DNA of 13,163 nucleotides from an uncultured Granulosicoccaceae bacterium (GTDB taxonomy: Bacteria > Pseudomonadota > Gammaproteobacteria > CALCKW01): positions 1 to 13,163 of the forward strand of contig CALDHJ010000317.1 of NCBI GenBank assembly GCA_937941555.1, read 5' to 3'. The translations under genes and the position numbers were made by a program. The stretch's first letter is position 1, and each line of letters begins with the position of its first letter. Shown here piece after piece: positions 5,924 through 13,163 of the stretch. The notes beneath the pieces were generated by a model. The model ran no database searches. It had not been told where the DNA came from and saw only the letters and a program-made list of their open reading frames with translations.

Positions 5924-7645
5924 ATGGCGAATATGGCAATTTCCAACGACGACCAGGCGTTCGCGCCGTTTGCACTGACCCTTGAGCCCTCGGTGTTTTT
6001 CACCGGCGGTGGACGCGGCGCGGTACTCGAAGAGCTGTTCGAGTCTGTGGACAGCGGCGCCCCCGTCTGCCTCGTGACCGGCGCAAACGGTGCGGGCAAG
6101 AGTGCCTTGGTCGCGCAGTTGGCGAGTCGATTCGAGCACATGGCCGACGTGTTGTATCTGCCGCAGCCGCGTTTACCGGTCGTGGAGCTGGTGCACGCCT
6201 TGTCCGAGCAGATCGGGGTCGACAGCAGGGCGTCGACGGACGGTGATCTAGCCGAACAGCAATTGACGGAAACCTTACAGCGCCGACGCGCGCAGGGCCG
6301 CCGGACCGTGTTGGTTGTCGAGGAGGCCCAGGCTGCGTCGTCGGCGACCCTGCGCTCTCTGCACCGGATGTGTCAAAGTGCTGGCGATGACCCGTGGTTG
6401 CAACTCCTTGTCTTTGCCGATTCCGACGCCGAGGAAACCGAAGCGCTGCCACGTGTGTTGACGCCTGTCTCAACGCACATCGAGTTGGCTCCGCCCACGG
6501 TCGAGGAGGTGCAAGCCTATTGCAACCAACGTCTCGAGCTCGCGGGTTGGGCTGAGAGCGGTTTGATCGATCACGCCGTTGCCGCCGATTTACATGCGCT
6601 TGCCAAAGGTTCTTTCAGGCGATTGAACCTGATTGCCGGCACCGCCGTTGATCACGCCATGGCCGACGGTGAACAGGCGGTAGACAGCAAACGCGTGCGC
6701 CGCGCGGTGCGCGCGCTCGGTCTCGGTGATGCGCAGCCCGTGTCGCGCCCGACGGTGTCGGTGCGCGATCGGATCAGTTCGCTCGGCCTAGGTTCCATGC
6801 GCGTGGTGCCCCCGGTGCGGTGGGCGGTGCCAGCGGCGTGCGGTGTCGGTGCGGTCGTGCTGTTGATGTCTGCGCGCGGGGTGCTCGAGTCAGATTCGAT
6901 TTCAGCTGTGCAGACGCCAGCACCGCGAGTTGCGCCGGTTGCTGCACTCACGCAAGAGCCGCGAATGGTTCAGCCCACGCCGGCCGTGACGCCGGTCCTC
7001 GCTGAGCCTGTTGCGACAGCGCCGGTTGTAGAGGCGATCGAGAACGAAACTGTCGTTAGCGAGCGTCCTGCATCCCCTGAGCGGACATTGGGTGACCCGC
7101 GTGTCGCGTTGCTCGGCAGTGCGATCGCCGGACTGGCACACAGGGTATCCGATGCCGGAAACGGTGCGTTTGCGTTGCGGACGTCAGCTGAGCCTGCGAG
7201 CGTGCTGCGCCTGGTGCAACAAGTTGATCGCAGCCGCTTCGTGCTCGGCCCGCGCGGTGGCCAGCCCGTGGCCACCGTGGCAGCGGTCGCGCAACAGTTG
7301 CCATCAAACCCGGCAGACGCACTTGATGACTGGTTCCTGCAGTCCACCAACTGGTTGGGACAGAGCACGGCTGACAGTTTCAGTATTCAGTTGCTTCTGG
7401 TGTCTCGGGACACGGACAAACTGCGCGAATTTCTCGATCAATTGCCCGGCAACGTCGACCGTGCGTCGCTGCGCGCGTTCCCGACCCAGCGCGACGGGCG
7501 AGAACTCACCCTAGTTGTGTTCGGGGACTACGCCAACGCGGACGCGGCGCGTAACGCCATCGCGAACCTGCCGCGCAGCCTGCGTCGCCTGCAGCCCTTT
7601 GTTCGCAGCGTGGACAGTCTGCGCAACGCCGTTGAATCCGTTTGA
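5924..7645 (+). CDS. ExeA/MshM/DamX-like AAA ATPase with C-terminal SPOR-like domain
   Basis: This 573-aa bitopic inner-membrane protein has a cytoplasmic ATPase of the ExeA/GspA type (about 1-270). It opens with PFALTLEPSVFF and has Walker A GANGAGKS (53-60) and Walker B VLVVEEAQ (129-136, where ExeA relatives usually have DEAQ). One helix spans about 299-320. A Pro/Ala/Val-rich periplasmic linker runs to about 385. A C-terminal region (about 465-565, with YSIQ-like FSIQLLLVSR, FGDYANADAARNAIANLP) resembles a SPOR peptidoglycan-binding domain. ExeA proteins use ATP hydrolysis and a wall-binding domain to help the secretin assemble. The secretin gene comes next, so the same role is inferred. 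ATG 5924 is used; ATG 5933 has better spacing from GAG at 5921-5923. An open frame runs back to 5216, but that part is antisense to trmL. A DamX-like division protein is the alternative. Confidence 0.8.
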   Translation: MANMAISNDDQAFAPFALTLEPSVFFTGGGRGAVLEELFESVDSGAPVCLVTGANGAGKSALVAQLASRFEHMADVLYLPQPRLPVVELVHALSEQIGVDSRASTDGDLAEQQLTETLQRRRAQGRRTVLVVEEAQAASSATLRSLHRMCQSAGDDPWLQLLVFADSDAEETEALPRVLTPVSTHIELAPPTVEEVQAYCNQRLELAGWAESGLIDHAVAADLHALAKGSFRRLNLIAGTAVDHAMADGEQAVDSKRVRRAVRALGLGDAQPVSRPTVSVRDRISSLGLGSMRVVPPVRWAVPAACGVGAVVLLMSARGVLESDSISAVQTPAPRVAPVAALTQEPRMVQPTPAVTPVLAEPVATAPVVEAIENETVVSERPASPERTLGDPRVALLGSAIAGLAHRVSDAGNGAFALRTSAEPASVLRLVQQVDRSRFVLGPRGGQPVATVAAVAQQLPSNPADALDDWFLQSTNWLGQSTADSFSIQLLLVSRDTDKLREFLDQLPGNVDRASLRAFPTQRDGRELTLVVFGDYANADAARNAIANLPRSLRRLQPFVRSVDSLRNAVESV

Positions 7646-7652
7646 CGAGACG

Positions 7653-7675
7653 AACGGGATTCGACACAACCCGTT
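7653..7675. repeat. inverted repeat after the ATPase stop codon
   Basis: AACGGG (7653-7658) pairs with CCCGTT (7670-7675) across 11 bases, 7 bases after the TGA. Only three T residues follow the left edge of a possible tail. It could be a weak terminator or attenuator between the ATPase and the secretin, but it is not convincing as a strong one. Confidence 0.35.
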
Positions 7676-7771
7676 TCAGGCTTGATCTGATGGCGTAAAC
7701 CGGCCGCAACGCACGCCACTGTAACGGCCTTTCCTGCAGCCATGTGTGCTCGAATCACCTGGCCTGATCAC

Positions 7772-7797
7772 GTTGACTGAGGGTCCTCTGAGTCAAC
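7772..7797. promoter_or_regulatory. inverted repeat just upstream of the secretin start
   Basis: GTTGACT (7772-7778) pairs with AGTCAAC (7791-7797), and GAG (7779-7781) can pair with CTC (7786-7788) inside, leaving a two-base bulge. It ends 13 bases before the secretin ATG, where no good ribosome-binding site is seen. It may be an operator or a leader structure affecting translation. Confidence 0.4.
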
Positions 7798-7810
7798 GGG
7801 TCCTTCGGCG

Positions 7811-9379
7811 ATGGCGAGTGCAAGGCAATTCGCTTGGTGCAATTTCAACCGTCTGATCGGGCTTTGCCTGGCGATCGTGTGTTTGGGGTGCGCGCCGATC
7901 CGTGCGCCCGAGTCGCCCATGAAAGCGGAATGGCCCAGACCGGTACTGCCGGCGTTGGTGCAACCCGCTGGACCCGACGCGCAACCCGATGAACTCACCA
8001 CATCCGCTGTGAATCGCGGCCGTGACAAGGCGGCTGAGGACAGCGTAGCGGCGCCGGACTTCGACCAGCAACGCTTTGACCTGGTGGCAGAAGGCGTTGC
8101 CGCCGGAGACGTGTTTGCCGGGCTTGCAAAACATGCGTCCTTGTCGCTGGCCGTGCACCTGCCCCTGCCGCAACCTGTGTGGTTGTCGTTGTCGCAGCGG
8201 CCACTGGTCGAGTTGCTCGATGCGGTAGCTGCGCAGTGTGCCTGTCGATACGAGCTGGTGGCGAACCGCATCGATGTGTTTGCCGATGAGCCCTTCCTGA
8301 AGAGCTATCCGCTCGACTACCTCAATATCGAGAGACGTTTCGAGTCCGACCTGAGCGTCGACACGGGTGTTGGGAATCTGGACAACGCCGGATCGGCTCA
8401 GGGCGACGCCTCCAGTGCTGCGCTGAACACACGGTTGGTATCCCAGCCTTGGGAGACGGTGGTACAGGGCCTGGCGCTGATCCTCGAGTTGCCTGTCGAG
8501 GAGGCGCACCGCGTGATCGGCATTCACCCCGGAGCGGGACTCGTGACCGTGAGAGCAACCCAGGCGCGCCACGCCGACATCAACCGCTATCTCAAGCGGG
8601 TTGTCTCGCGCCTGCAACGTCAGGTGTTGATCGAAGCCAGTGTGATCGAGATTTCCCTCGACGAGCGACACGCCGCTGGCGTTGACTGGCAACAGCTGGC
8701 AAACGCAGGCGGCGTCGGTTGGGTGCAGCAATTGGGCGATCTCGCCACCACAGGGGGTGCGGTGTTGCAGTTTTCAGAATCGACAGCGGCACACACGACC
8801 ACGGCAACAGTTCGCTTGCTGCAGCATTTTGGCGATGTCCGCGTGGTGTCCGCGCCGAGAATCGTGGCGCTGAACAACCAGCCGAGCGTGCTGAAAGTTG
8901 TCGACAACGCGGTGTACTTCTCGATGAACGTTGAACGCGAGGTGATCGATGAGTCGGGACGTGATCGGCAGACGGTGGAGACCGCCATCCACACGGTGCC
9001 GATCGGTCTGGTGTTGCATGTCACACCGCAAATTTCCGAACGGGGTGAAGTCGTGATGAATATTCGACCCAGTATCTCGCGCGTGGTGCGCTACGCCTCC
9101 GATCCCAATCCGACGCTGGCAGAAGCCGGCGTGCAGAATGATATCCCGGAGATCCAGACGCGAGAGCTCGACACTACGCTGCGGGTGCGCAGCGGGCACA
9201 CGGTCGCGCTCGGCGGTCTGCGGCAGCTGAGTGACGGGACGCACCGCGAAACCGTGCCCGGCCTGGACCGGTTGCCGCTGATCGGAAACCTGTTTCGTTC
9301 GCGCGGCCTCGAGCGTCGCCAGGTCGAGCTGCTCATCCTGCTGACGCCGCACGTTCTGCCGTCTGATGGTGTGTTGTGA
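7811..9379 (+). CDS. mshL: MshL-type secretin, outer-membrane pore
   Basis: This 522-aa protein multimerises into the outer-membrane channel of an MSHA/type IV pilus or type II secretion-like machine. It has an N-terminal signal (about 12-26) ending in CLGC with candidate lipidated Cys27. The residue at -3 is Cys rather than the usual Leu. An STN/N0-like domain follows (about 88-160), then the MshL-specific N domain starting at YPLDYLNIERRF. The N1-like segment GLVTVRATQARHADINRYL leads into RQVLIEASVIEISLDE. The C-terminal secretin core has VVSAPRIVALNNQPSVLKV, then IGLVLHVTPQIS, LRVRSGHTVALGGL, GLDRLPLIGNLFR and ELLILLTPHVL. ATG 7811 is the only start after an in-frame stop at about 7778. 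It lacks a clear Shine-Dalgarno. Its stop overlaps the next start (GTGA). Confidence 0.88.
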   Translation: MASARQFAWCNFNRLIGLCLAIVCLGCAPIRAPESPMKAEWPRPVLPALVQPAGPDAQPDELTTSAVNRGRDKAAEDSVAAPDFDQQRFDLVAEGVAAGDVFAGLAKHASLSLAVHLPLPQPVWLSLSQRPLVELLDAVAAQCACRYELVANRIDVFADEPFLKSYPLDYLNIERRFESDLSVDTGVGNLDNAGSAQGDASSAALNTRLVSQPWETVVQGLALILELPVEEAHRVIGIHPGAGLVTVRATQARHADINRYLKRVVSRLQRQVLIEASVIEISLDERHAAGVDWQQLANAGGVGWVQQLGDLATTGGAVLQFSESTAAHTTTATVRLLQHFGDVRVVSAPRIVALNNQPSVLKVVDNAVYFSMNVEREVIDESGRDRQTVETAIHTVPIGLVLHVTPQISERGEVVMNIRPSISRVVRYASDPNPTLAEAGVQNDIPEIQTRELDTTLRVRSGHTVALGGLRQLSDGTHRETVPGLDRLPLIGNLFRSRGLERRQVELLILLTPHVLPSDGVL

Positions 9380-9930
9380 ACGCGTCGTCGCTCAAGCGTC
9401 AGCGCCGACCCATGCCAGCCGGGCTGAGCGTCGTGGCAGGGTGTCTGGGCGGTCTGATGTCTCTGGCTGCGGCCTATTGGTTTGGCAGTCCGGTTGCCCC
9501 CGACCTGGAGGCGTTGACTCGCCTGACCCATGACATCGACAGCCTGGAGCGTGACCGTCAATCCCTTGCGCTGCGTCTGACGGCTTTGGGCACACTCGAA
9601 GCGGTGCCGCTGGCGCATCTCCCTGCGACACCACCGGTTGCCGAGTTGGAGACAGCAAAGCGCGTGGTCGTCAGGGTGCCGGTGTTGCGTATTACTCAAC
9701 GTGAGGTGTCGCGATCAGCTGCGCGGCTTGAACACCTCCAGCGTTTGCATGCCTCCGGGCGGGTCGACGAGTCGGTGCGGATGGCAAGAGCGTGGAGGCA
9801 ATCCGACGCGCTGGACGCCTCGGTGTCGGATGCGCTCGATCGGCTGATATTGCGCAGCGGATACGCACTGCGAGATGGTGCGGTCTCTCAACTCACCGTG
9901 CGTGCCCGTCGATCGGAGTCGACGCCATGA
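9376..9930 (+). CDS. unrecognised single-pass protein in the pilus operon
   Basis: This 184-aa protein has no family I recognise. A basic N-terminus (KRQRR) precedes one hydrophobic segment (about 15-36), then a predicted coiled coil (about 43-70, LEALTRLTHDIDSLERDRQS). A short Pro-rich stretch follows, then an amphipathic helical region (about 115-158). The topology suggests an inner-membrane anchor with a periplasmic domain. It starts at GTG 9376 inside the secretin stop and ends in ATGA shared with the ATPase gene. It therefore sits where mshN (a larger TPR protein) lies in the classical msh operon. One helical hairpin (LEHLQRLHASGRVDESVRMA) is faintly TPR-like. A reduced MshN-like or GspC/PilP-like linker between secretin and inner membrane is an inference only. 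Confidence 0.75.
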   Translation: MNASSLKRQRRPMPAGLSVVAGCLGGLMSLAAAYWFGSPVAPDLEALTRLTHDIDSLERDRQSLALRLTALGTLEAVPLAHLPATPPVAELETAKRVVVRVPVLRITQREVSRSAARLEHLQRLHASGRVDESVRMARAWRQSDALDASVSDALDRLILRSGYALRDGAVSQLTVRARRSESTP

Positions 9931-11534
9931 TGCCCACTTCAGAAGCGCGACTGCTCGATGCGGCAACTGAGGCATCGCTGGTGACAGGGCACGAGGCGCG
10001 CGCCATCGCATCACTGGCTGCGCGCCAGGGCGTTCCTCTGCTGCAGGCGATGGCCAGCCTCGATACGGTGCCGGCTTCAGCGGTATTGGCGCTGGTGGAA
10101 AAAGTGAGCCGGTATCCGACGGTCGACCTCGACAGCTGGATGTTTGACGGCTTGGTCAGCTCTTGGGTGACCCGTGTGCAATGTGAGGAGCTCGGCTTTG
10201 TGCCACTCGGCCTCGATCACGACGGCGTGCACCTGCTCGTGGCGGCGGTCGAGCCCGAAAGCCTGATGCGGCGCGATGCCATTCAGGCTCAGTTGCCCCG
10301 TTGGTCGCTGCGTTGGAGGCGGTGTGAGCCGGCTGCCCTGTCACACGCGTTGGTGCGGGTGTTTCCGGACCGCACGCGTCTGCAGGATCTGATCGATTCA
10401 GCAGACATCGATGCCATCGGGATTGTGGACCAATTGCTTCTCGATGCAGTGACCCACAACGCCTCTGATATCCACCTGCAACCCGAGGCCGGTTTCGCAC
10501 GCCTTCGCATGCGGGTGGACGGTGTCATGGAGGCTGTGGCGCTGGTGTCTCCGCGCCAGTACAGCGCGCTCTGCGTGCGGCTGAAGGTCATGGCGGAGCT
10601 CGACGTTGCGGATTCGCGCGCAATTCAGGATGGTCGGTTCTCGGCTGGCTTGGCCGGATCGAAGCACCGCTTCCGGGTGTCGATCCTGCCCACCGATCAC
10701 GGCGAGGCCATAGTGATTCGCGTGTTGTTGTCCCATCGCCGAGCGCCAACGCTCAGTGCGCTGGGGTTGGCTGAGGGTGAACACCGAAGCCTGTTGGCGT
10801 TGCTCGAACGCCAGTCGGGATTGTTGCTGATGGTCGGTCCCACCGGCAGCGGCAAAACCACTACATTGCACGCGCTGCTCGAGAAGCTGAGATCGCCCTC
10901 CCGCACGATCCTGACACTCGAAGACCCGGTGGAATACACCGCGCCGTGGCTGCGCCAGACCAGCTTGAATCGCGATACGGACTTGCAATATGCGGAGGGT
11001 GTTCGGGCAGCAATGCGGCAGGACCCGGACATCCTGCTCATCGGCGAAATTCGTGATCCAGACTCAGCCGGAATGGCGTTTCGGGCGGCGATGACTGGTC
11101 ACCGGGTATTGAGCACGGTACACGCGACCAGTGCACCAGCCGCCTTGCCCCGGCTGCTCGAGCTCGGTGTCAGCGCGCCGATGCTGGCGAGCCAATTGAC
11201 CGCGCTGGTCGCTCAGCGATTGATGCGACGCCTCTGTGATCACTGTAAACCGGCCGACGCACTCCCGGTCCTGGAGGGGGTCGGGTGCACGGCGTGTGCT
11301 GGCAGGGGGTACCACGGGCGCTTTGCCGTCGTTGAGGTGTTGAGTGTCACGGACGACCTGCGAGAGGCCATCGAACAACACGCTTCCAGTCGTCAGCTGA
11401 CCGGAATCGGGCGGCAGCAGGGTTATATCCCGCTTGCCGAGCGGGCATGGGCGGCGGTGCAGCGTGGATTGACGTCGGTCGCAGAATATCGGCGTGTGGT
11501 CGGCGTTGAGCCGAGCGGAGGCACCGGTGATTGA
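9927..11534 (+). CDS. mshE: GspE/MshE-type pilus assembly ATPase
   Basis: This 535-aa cytoplasmic hexameric ATPase should drive pilin or pseudopilin polymerisation through the platform protein. The catalytic half is complete: SDIHLQP (180-186), RMRVDG, Walker A GPTGSGKT (304-311), Asp box ILTLEDPVEY, Walker B DILLIGEIRD (368-377), and His box GHRVLSTVHA. A tetracysteine metal site of the GspE class is present at Cys437/Cys440 and Cys454/Cys457. The N-terminal about 70 residues are shorter and more divergent than typical MshE. I do not see the RLG-type c-di-GMP-binding repeats. The start is ATG 9927, with GGAG 8 bases upstream and a 4-base overlap with the previous gene. A second ATG follows at 9930. 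Whether it belongs to a pilus or a secretion system cannot be settled from this gene. Confidence 0.92.
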   Translation: MMPTSEARLLDAATEASLVTGHEARAIASLAARQGVPLLQAMASLDTVPASAVLALVEKVSRYPTVDLDSWMFDGLVSSWVTRVQCEELGFVPLGLDHDGVHLLVAAVEPESLMRRDAIQAQLPRWSLRWRRCEPAALSHALVRVFPDRTRLQDLIDSADIDAIGIVDQLLLDAVTHNASDIHLQPEAGFARLRMRVDGVMEAVALVSPRQYSALCVRLKVMAELDVADSRAIQDGRFSAGLAGSKHRFRVSILPTDHGEAIVIRVLLSHRRAPTLSALGLAEGEHRSLLALLERQSGLLLMVGPTGSGKTTTLHALLEKLRSPSRTILTLEDPVEYTAPWLRQTSLNRDTDLQYAEGVRAAMRQDPDILLIGEIRDPDSAGMAFRAAMTGHRVLSTVHATSAPAALPRLLELGVSAPMLASQLTALVAQRLMRRLCDHCKPADALPVLEGVGCTACAGRGYHGRFAVVEVLSVTDDLREAIEQHASSRQLTGIGRQQGYIPLAERAWAAVQRGLTSVAEYRRVVGVEPSGGTGD

Positions 11535-12720
11535 GTTTCGCTACCGCGCGGTAACTGCCAGTGGCGAGCTGGTTGTCGCCGATGCCCATGCGCCTGACGA
11601 ACAGGCCCTTGCACAACGCCTCGCCAGCCGCGGTGAAACCTTGTTGGAGGCGCAAGTTCCCCGTGCCCGCGGCGTGCGCAGATTGTCACCCGCTCAACGG
11701 TTGCTCTGGTACCAGGAAATGATTGTCTTGCTCGAGGCGGGCTTGCCGCTGCACGACACGCTCTCACACAATGCCAAGGGCGACACAGCAATGGCCCGCT
11801 GCAGCCGTCAGTTGGCCGATGCCCTTGCGGCGGGACACCCGCTGTCGGCTGCTGTCGCGAATCAACCGAAGACCTTCAGCCCGCTTGCTTGTGCGTTTGT
11901 GCGAGCAGGTGAGACAACCGGTGACCTGGCCCAGTCGATACGGCAATTGGCTGAGCTCGAAAACGGGCGGTTGCAGCTGCGTCAAAAGGTGCGACGCGCG
12001 GTGGCCTACCCGCTTGCCACGCTGTGCGTACTGGCTGTGGTGGTACCCGCCATTCTGGTTTTTCTGGTGCCGCAGTTGCTGAGTCTGATCAGCGTGCTGG
12101 GTTCGACGCTGCCGTGGTACACGCATGCCTTGATCACCCTCTCGGGTTGGGTCGTGGATTTCGGCGCATTCGTTGCGCTTTTCGGCTGTGGCGCTGCTGC
12201 GGTCGGATGGTGGCTCTGTGGCGCGGGGCGCCCGCTCGAGACGGTGTGGGCCGGACTGATGCTGCGGATTCCGCTTGTGGGGCCCCTGACACACCAGGCA
12301 CAGCTGTCGGTGTGTTGCCGTCAGGTTGCCGAGCTGTACGGTGCAGGGCTGCCGCTCGACAGCGCGCTGGCACTGGCGTCCGAGAGTGCATCGAACCTGA
12401 TCCTCGACCGAGCGTTTTCTGCCGCAGCAACAACCGTTCGCTCGGGTCGCCCGGTACACGAGGCGCTTGGCGAACACGCGGTCTTTCCCGCGCTGATGGT
12501 GCAGTTGGCGCGCACCGGCGAACACAGCGGCTGTCTCGACAAGACCCTTCGGCAAGTCAGTGATGTGTTTGGTCGCGTGGCAGACCGCAAGGCCGAGCAG
12601 CTGGCGGCCGCAGTCGGGCCGGTTTTGTTGTTGGTTGTGGCTGGTTTGATCGGGTGGGTTGTCGCCGCTGTGCTGTTGCCGCTCTATGAAAGCCTGTTCA
12701 CGATGGGTGAGTTGTTGTGA
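11527..12720 (+). CDS. mshG: GspF/MshG-type inner-membrane platform protein
   Basis: This 397-aa polytopic protein couples the assembly ATPase to the growing pilus. It shows the two-fold repeat of the family: domain 1 near WYQEMIVLLEAGLPLHDTL (61-79) with FVRAGETTGDL, and domain 2 near CCRQVAELYGAGLPLDSAL with LARTGEHSGCLD. Transmembrane segments lie at about 160-183, 203-231 and 360-382, and the C-terminal VAAVLLPLYESLF is typical. GTG 11527 is chosen because GGAGG at 11517-11521 is 5 bases upstream and the N-terminal FRYRA block (YRAVTASGE) begins immediately. It overlaps the ATPase stop by 8 bases, and its own stop overlaps the next gene (GTGA). Confidence 0.92.
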   Translation: MIEFRYRAVTASGELVVADAHAPDEQALAQRLASRGETLLEAQVPRARGVRRLSPAQRLLWYQEMIVLLEAGLPLHDTLSHNAKGDTAMARCSRQLADALAAGHPLSAAVANQPKTFSPLACAFVRAGETTGDLAQSIRQLAELENGRLQLRQKVRRAVAYPLATLCVLAVVVPAILVFLVPQLLSLISVLGSTLPWYTHALITLSGWVVDFGAFVALFGCGAAAVGWWLCGAGRPLETVWAGLMLRIPLVGPLTHQAQLSVCCRQVAELYGAGLPLDSALALASESASNLILDRAFSAAATTVRSGRPVHEALGEHAVFPALMVQLARTGEHSGCLDKTLRQVSDVFGRVADRKAEQLAAAVGPVLLLVVAGLIGWVVAAVLLPLYESLFTMGELL

Positions 12721-13163
12721 GCCGGCTGCTGGTGCTTGGGCGAAGCGATCTGACGCTGTGGCGGCGGGGCCGTCTGGTTCGGTCGTGGTCGGTTGCTGAC
12801 CTGGGTGCTGACTGGCGTCCGGATCTTGTGGGATGTGATGGCGTGTCGTTGCTCGTGCTCAGCGGCAGTGTGCACGCGAATCCGCTTCGGGTCCCCGACC
12901 TGACAGGTTCGGACCGACGGCGCTTCCTGGCGCAGCAAGCGGCCCAGCAAACGGTCGGGAGCTGCGGCGGTCTGGTCGATCTCAAGGGCCTGATCGCCGT
13001 CCAGCGCATTGATGGAGCGGCCGGGTTGGACGTGTTGCTCACCCGTTTGCAGGAGAGGGGGTGCCGGTTGCGGCGGGTACGGCATGTCGCGCAGTTGGCC
13101 GAGGTCGTGTTCGGGTGTTTGCATATTCTCCCTGAGCAAGGGTTGCTTGGCTGGACCGCTGAC
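12717..13163 (+). CDS. pilus-operon protein, N-terminal part; possibly GspL/PilM/MshI-like
   Basis: An open frame of 149 codons starts at GTG 12717, overlaps the platform-protein stop by four bases, and runs off the right edge without a stop. The visible part has no transmembrane helix. It shows alternating strand-like segments (LLVLGRSDLTLWRRGRLV, VSLLVLSG), then LRVPDLTGSDRRRFLAQQAAQQ and a later LLTRLQERGCRLRRVRHVAQLAEVVF. This pattern recalls the actin-like N-terminal domain of GspL/PilM/MshI proteins, including a proline-containing strand before a helix. No motif is decisive. Position after the platform gene is compatible with an L/M-type component. The reading frame itself is well supported by length and coupling; the family assignment is tentative. 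Confidence 0.65.
   Translation, partial: MSRLLVLGRSDLTLWRRGRLVRSWSVADLGADWRPDLVGCDGVSLLVLSGSVHANPLRVPDLTGSDRRRFLAQQAAQQTVGSCGGLVDLKGLIAVQRIDGAAGLDVLLTRLQERGCRLRRVRHVAQLAEVVFGCLHILPEQGLLGWTAD

Noticed and set aside
7702..7729. GGCCG...CGGCC followed by TTT as a terminator before the secretin
   Set aside because: The stem is only 5 bp with an 18-base loop and three T residues, too weak to call.
7793..8731. A 312-codon minus-strand open frame opposite the secretin
   Set aside because: The secretin frame carries all expected motifs, while this frame has none.

Overview
The window is GC-rich, gene-dense chromosomal DNA, most likely from a gammaproteobacterium. SecB occurs mainly in Proteobacteria. 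The yibN-type rhodanese, secB and gpsA in a row, with trmL nearby, is a gammaproteobacterial neighbourhood known from the E. coli yibN-grxC-secB-gpsA-cysE-trmL cluster. The right half carries MSHA/type II secretion-like pilus genes. I cannot name a genus.

Left end (1-652): no protein gene. It holds a decayed array of tRNA-Arg(CCG)-derived fragments on the minus strand. Two copies share an exact 82-bp direct repeat at a 234-bp period, and a third copy is degenerate. Each copy starts with a small hairpin where the tRNA T-arm and acceptor should continue, and the two good copies carry 15- and 30-bp insertions in the D-loop. A sigma70-like extended -10 promoter follows and reads into the first gene.

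Housekeeping block (653-5791): a membrane-anchored mono-haem cytochrome c (+) with a clear intrinsic terminator; a CPA2-type cation:proton antiporter without a regulatory NAD-binding domain (-); then rhodanese, secB and gpsA (+); an unrecognised three-helix membrane protein (-); and trmL (-). Relative to E. coli, grxC and cysE are absent and trmL is inverted.

Pilus/secretion block (5924 to the right edge, all +): an ExeA/MshM/DamX-like ATPase whose periplasmic end is a SPOR-like domain; an MshL-type secretin; an unrecognised single-pass protein of 184 aa; a GspE/MshE-type assembly ATPase; a GspF/MshG-type platform protein; and the N-terminal part of another gene that runs off the window. From the secretin onward every junction is a 4- or 8-base overlap, so translation is probably coupled. 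The expected division of labour is as follows. The AAA-SPOR protein helps place the secretin in the cell wall, the secretin forms the outer-membrane pore, the E ATPase powers pseudopilin assembly, and the F/G protein is the inner-membrane platform. The gene order differs from the classical msh locus, and no pilin or prepilin peptidase is visible in the window.
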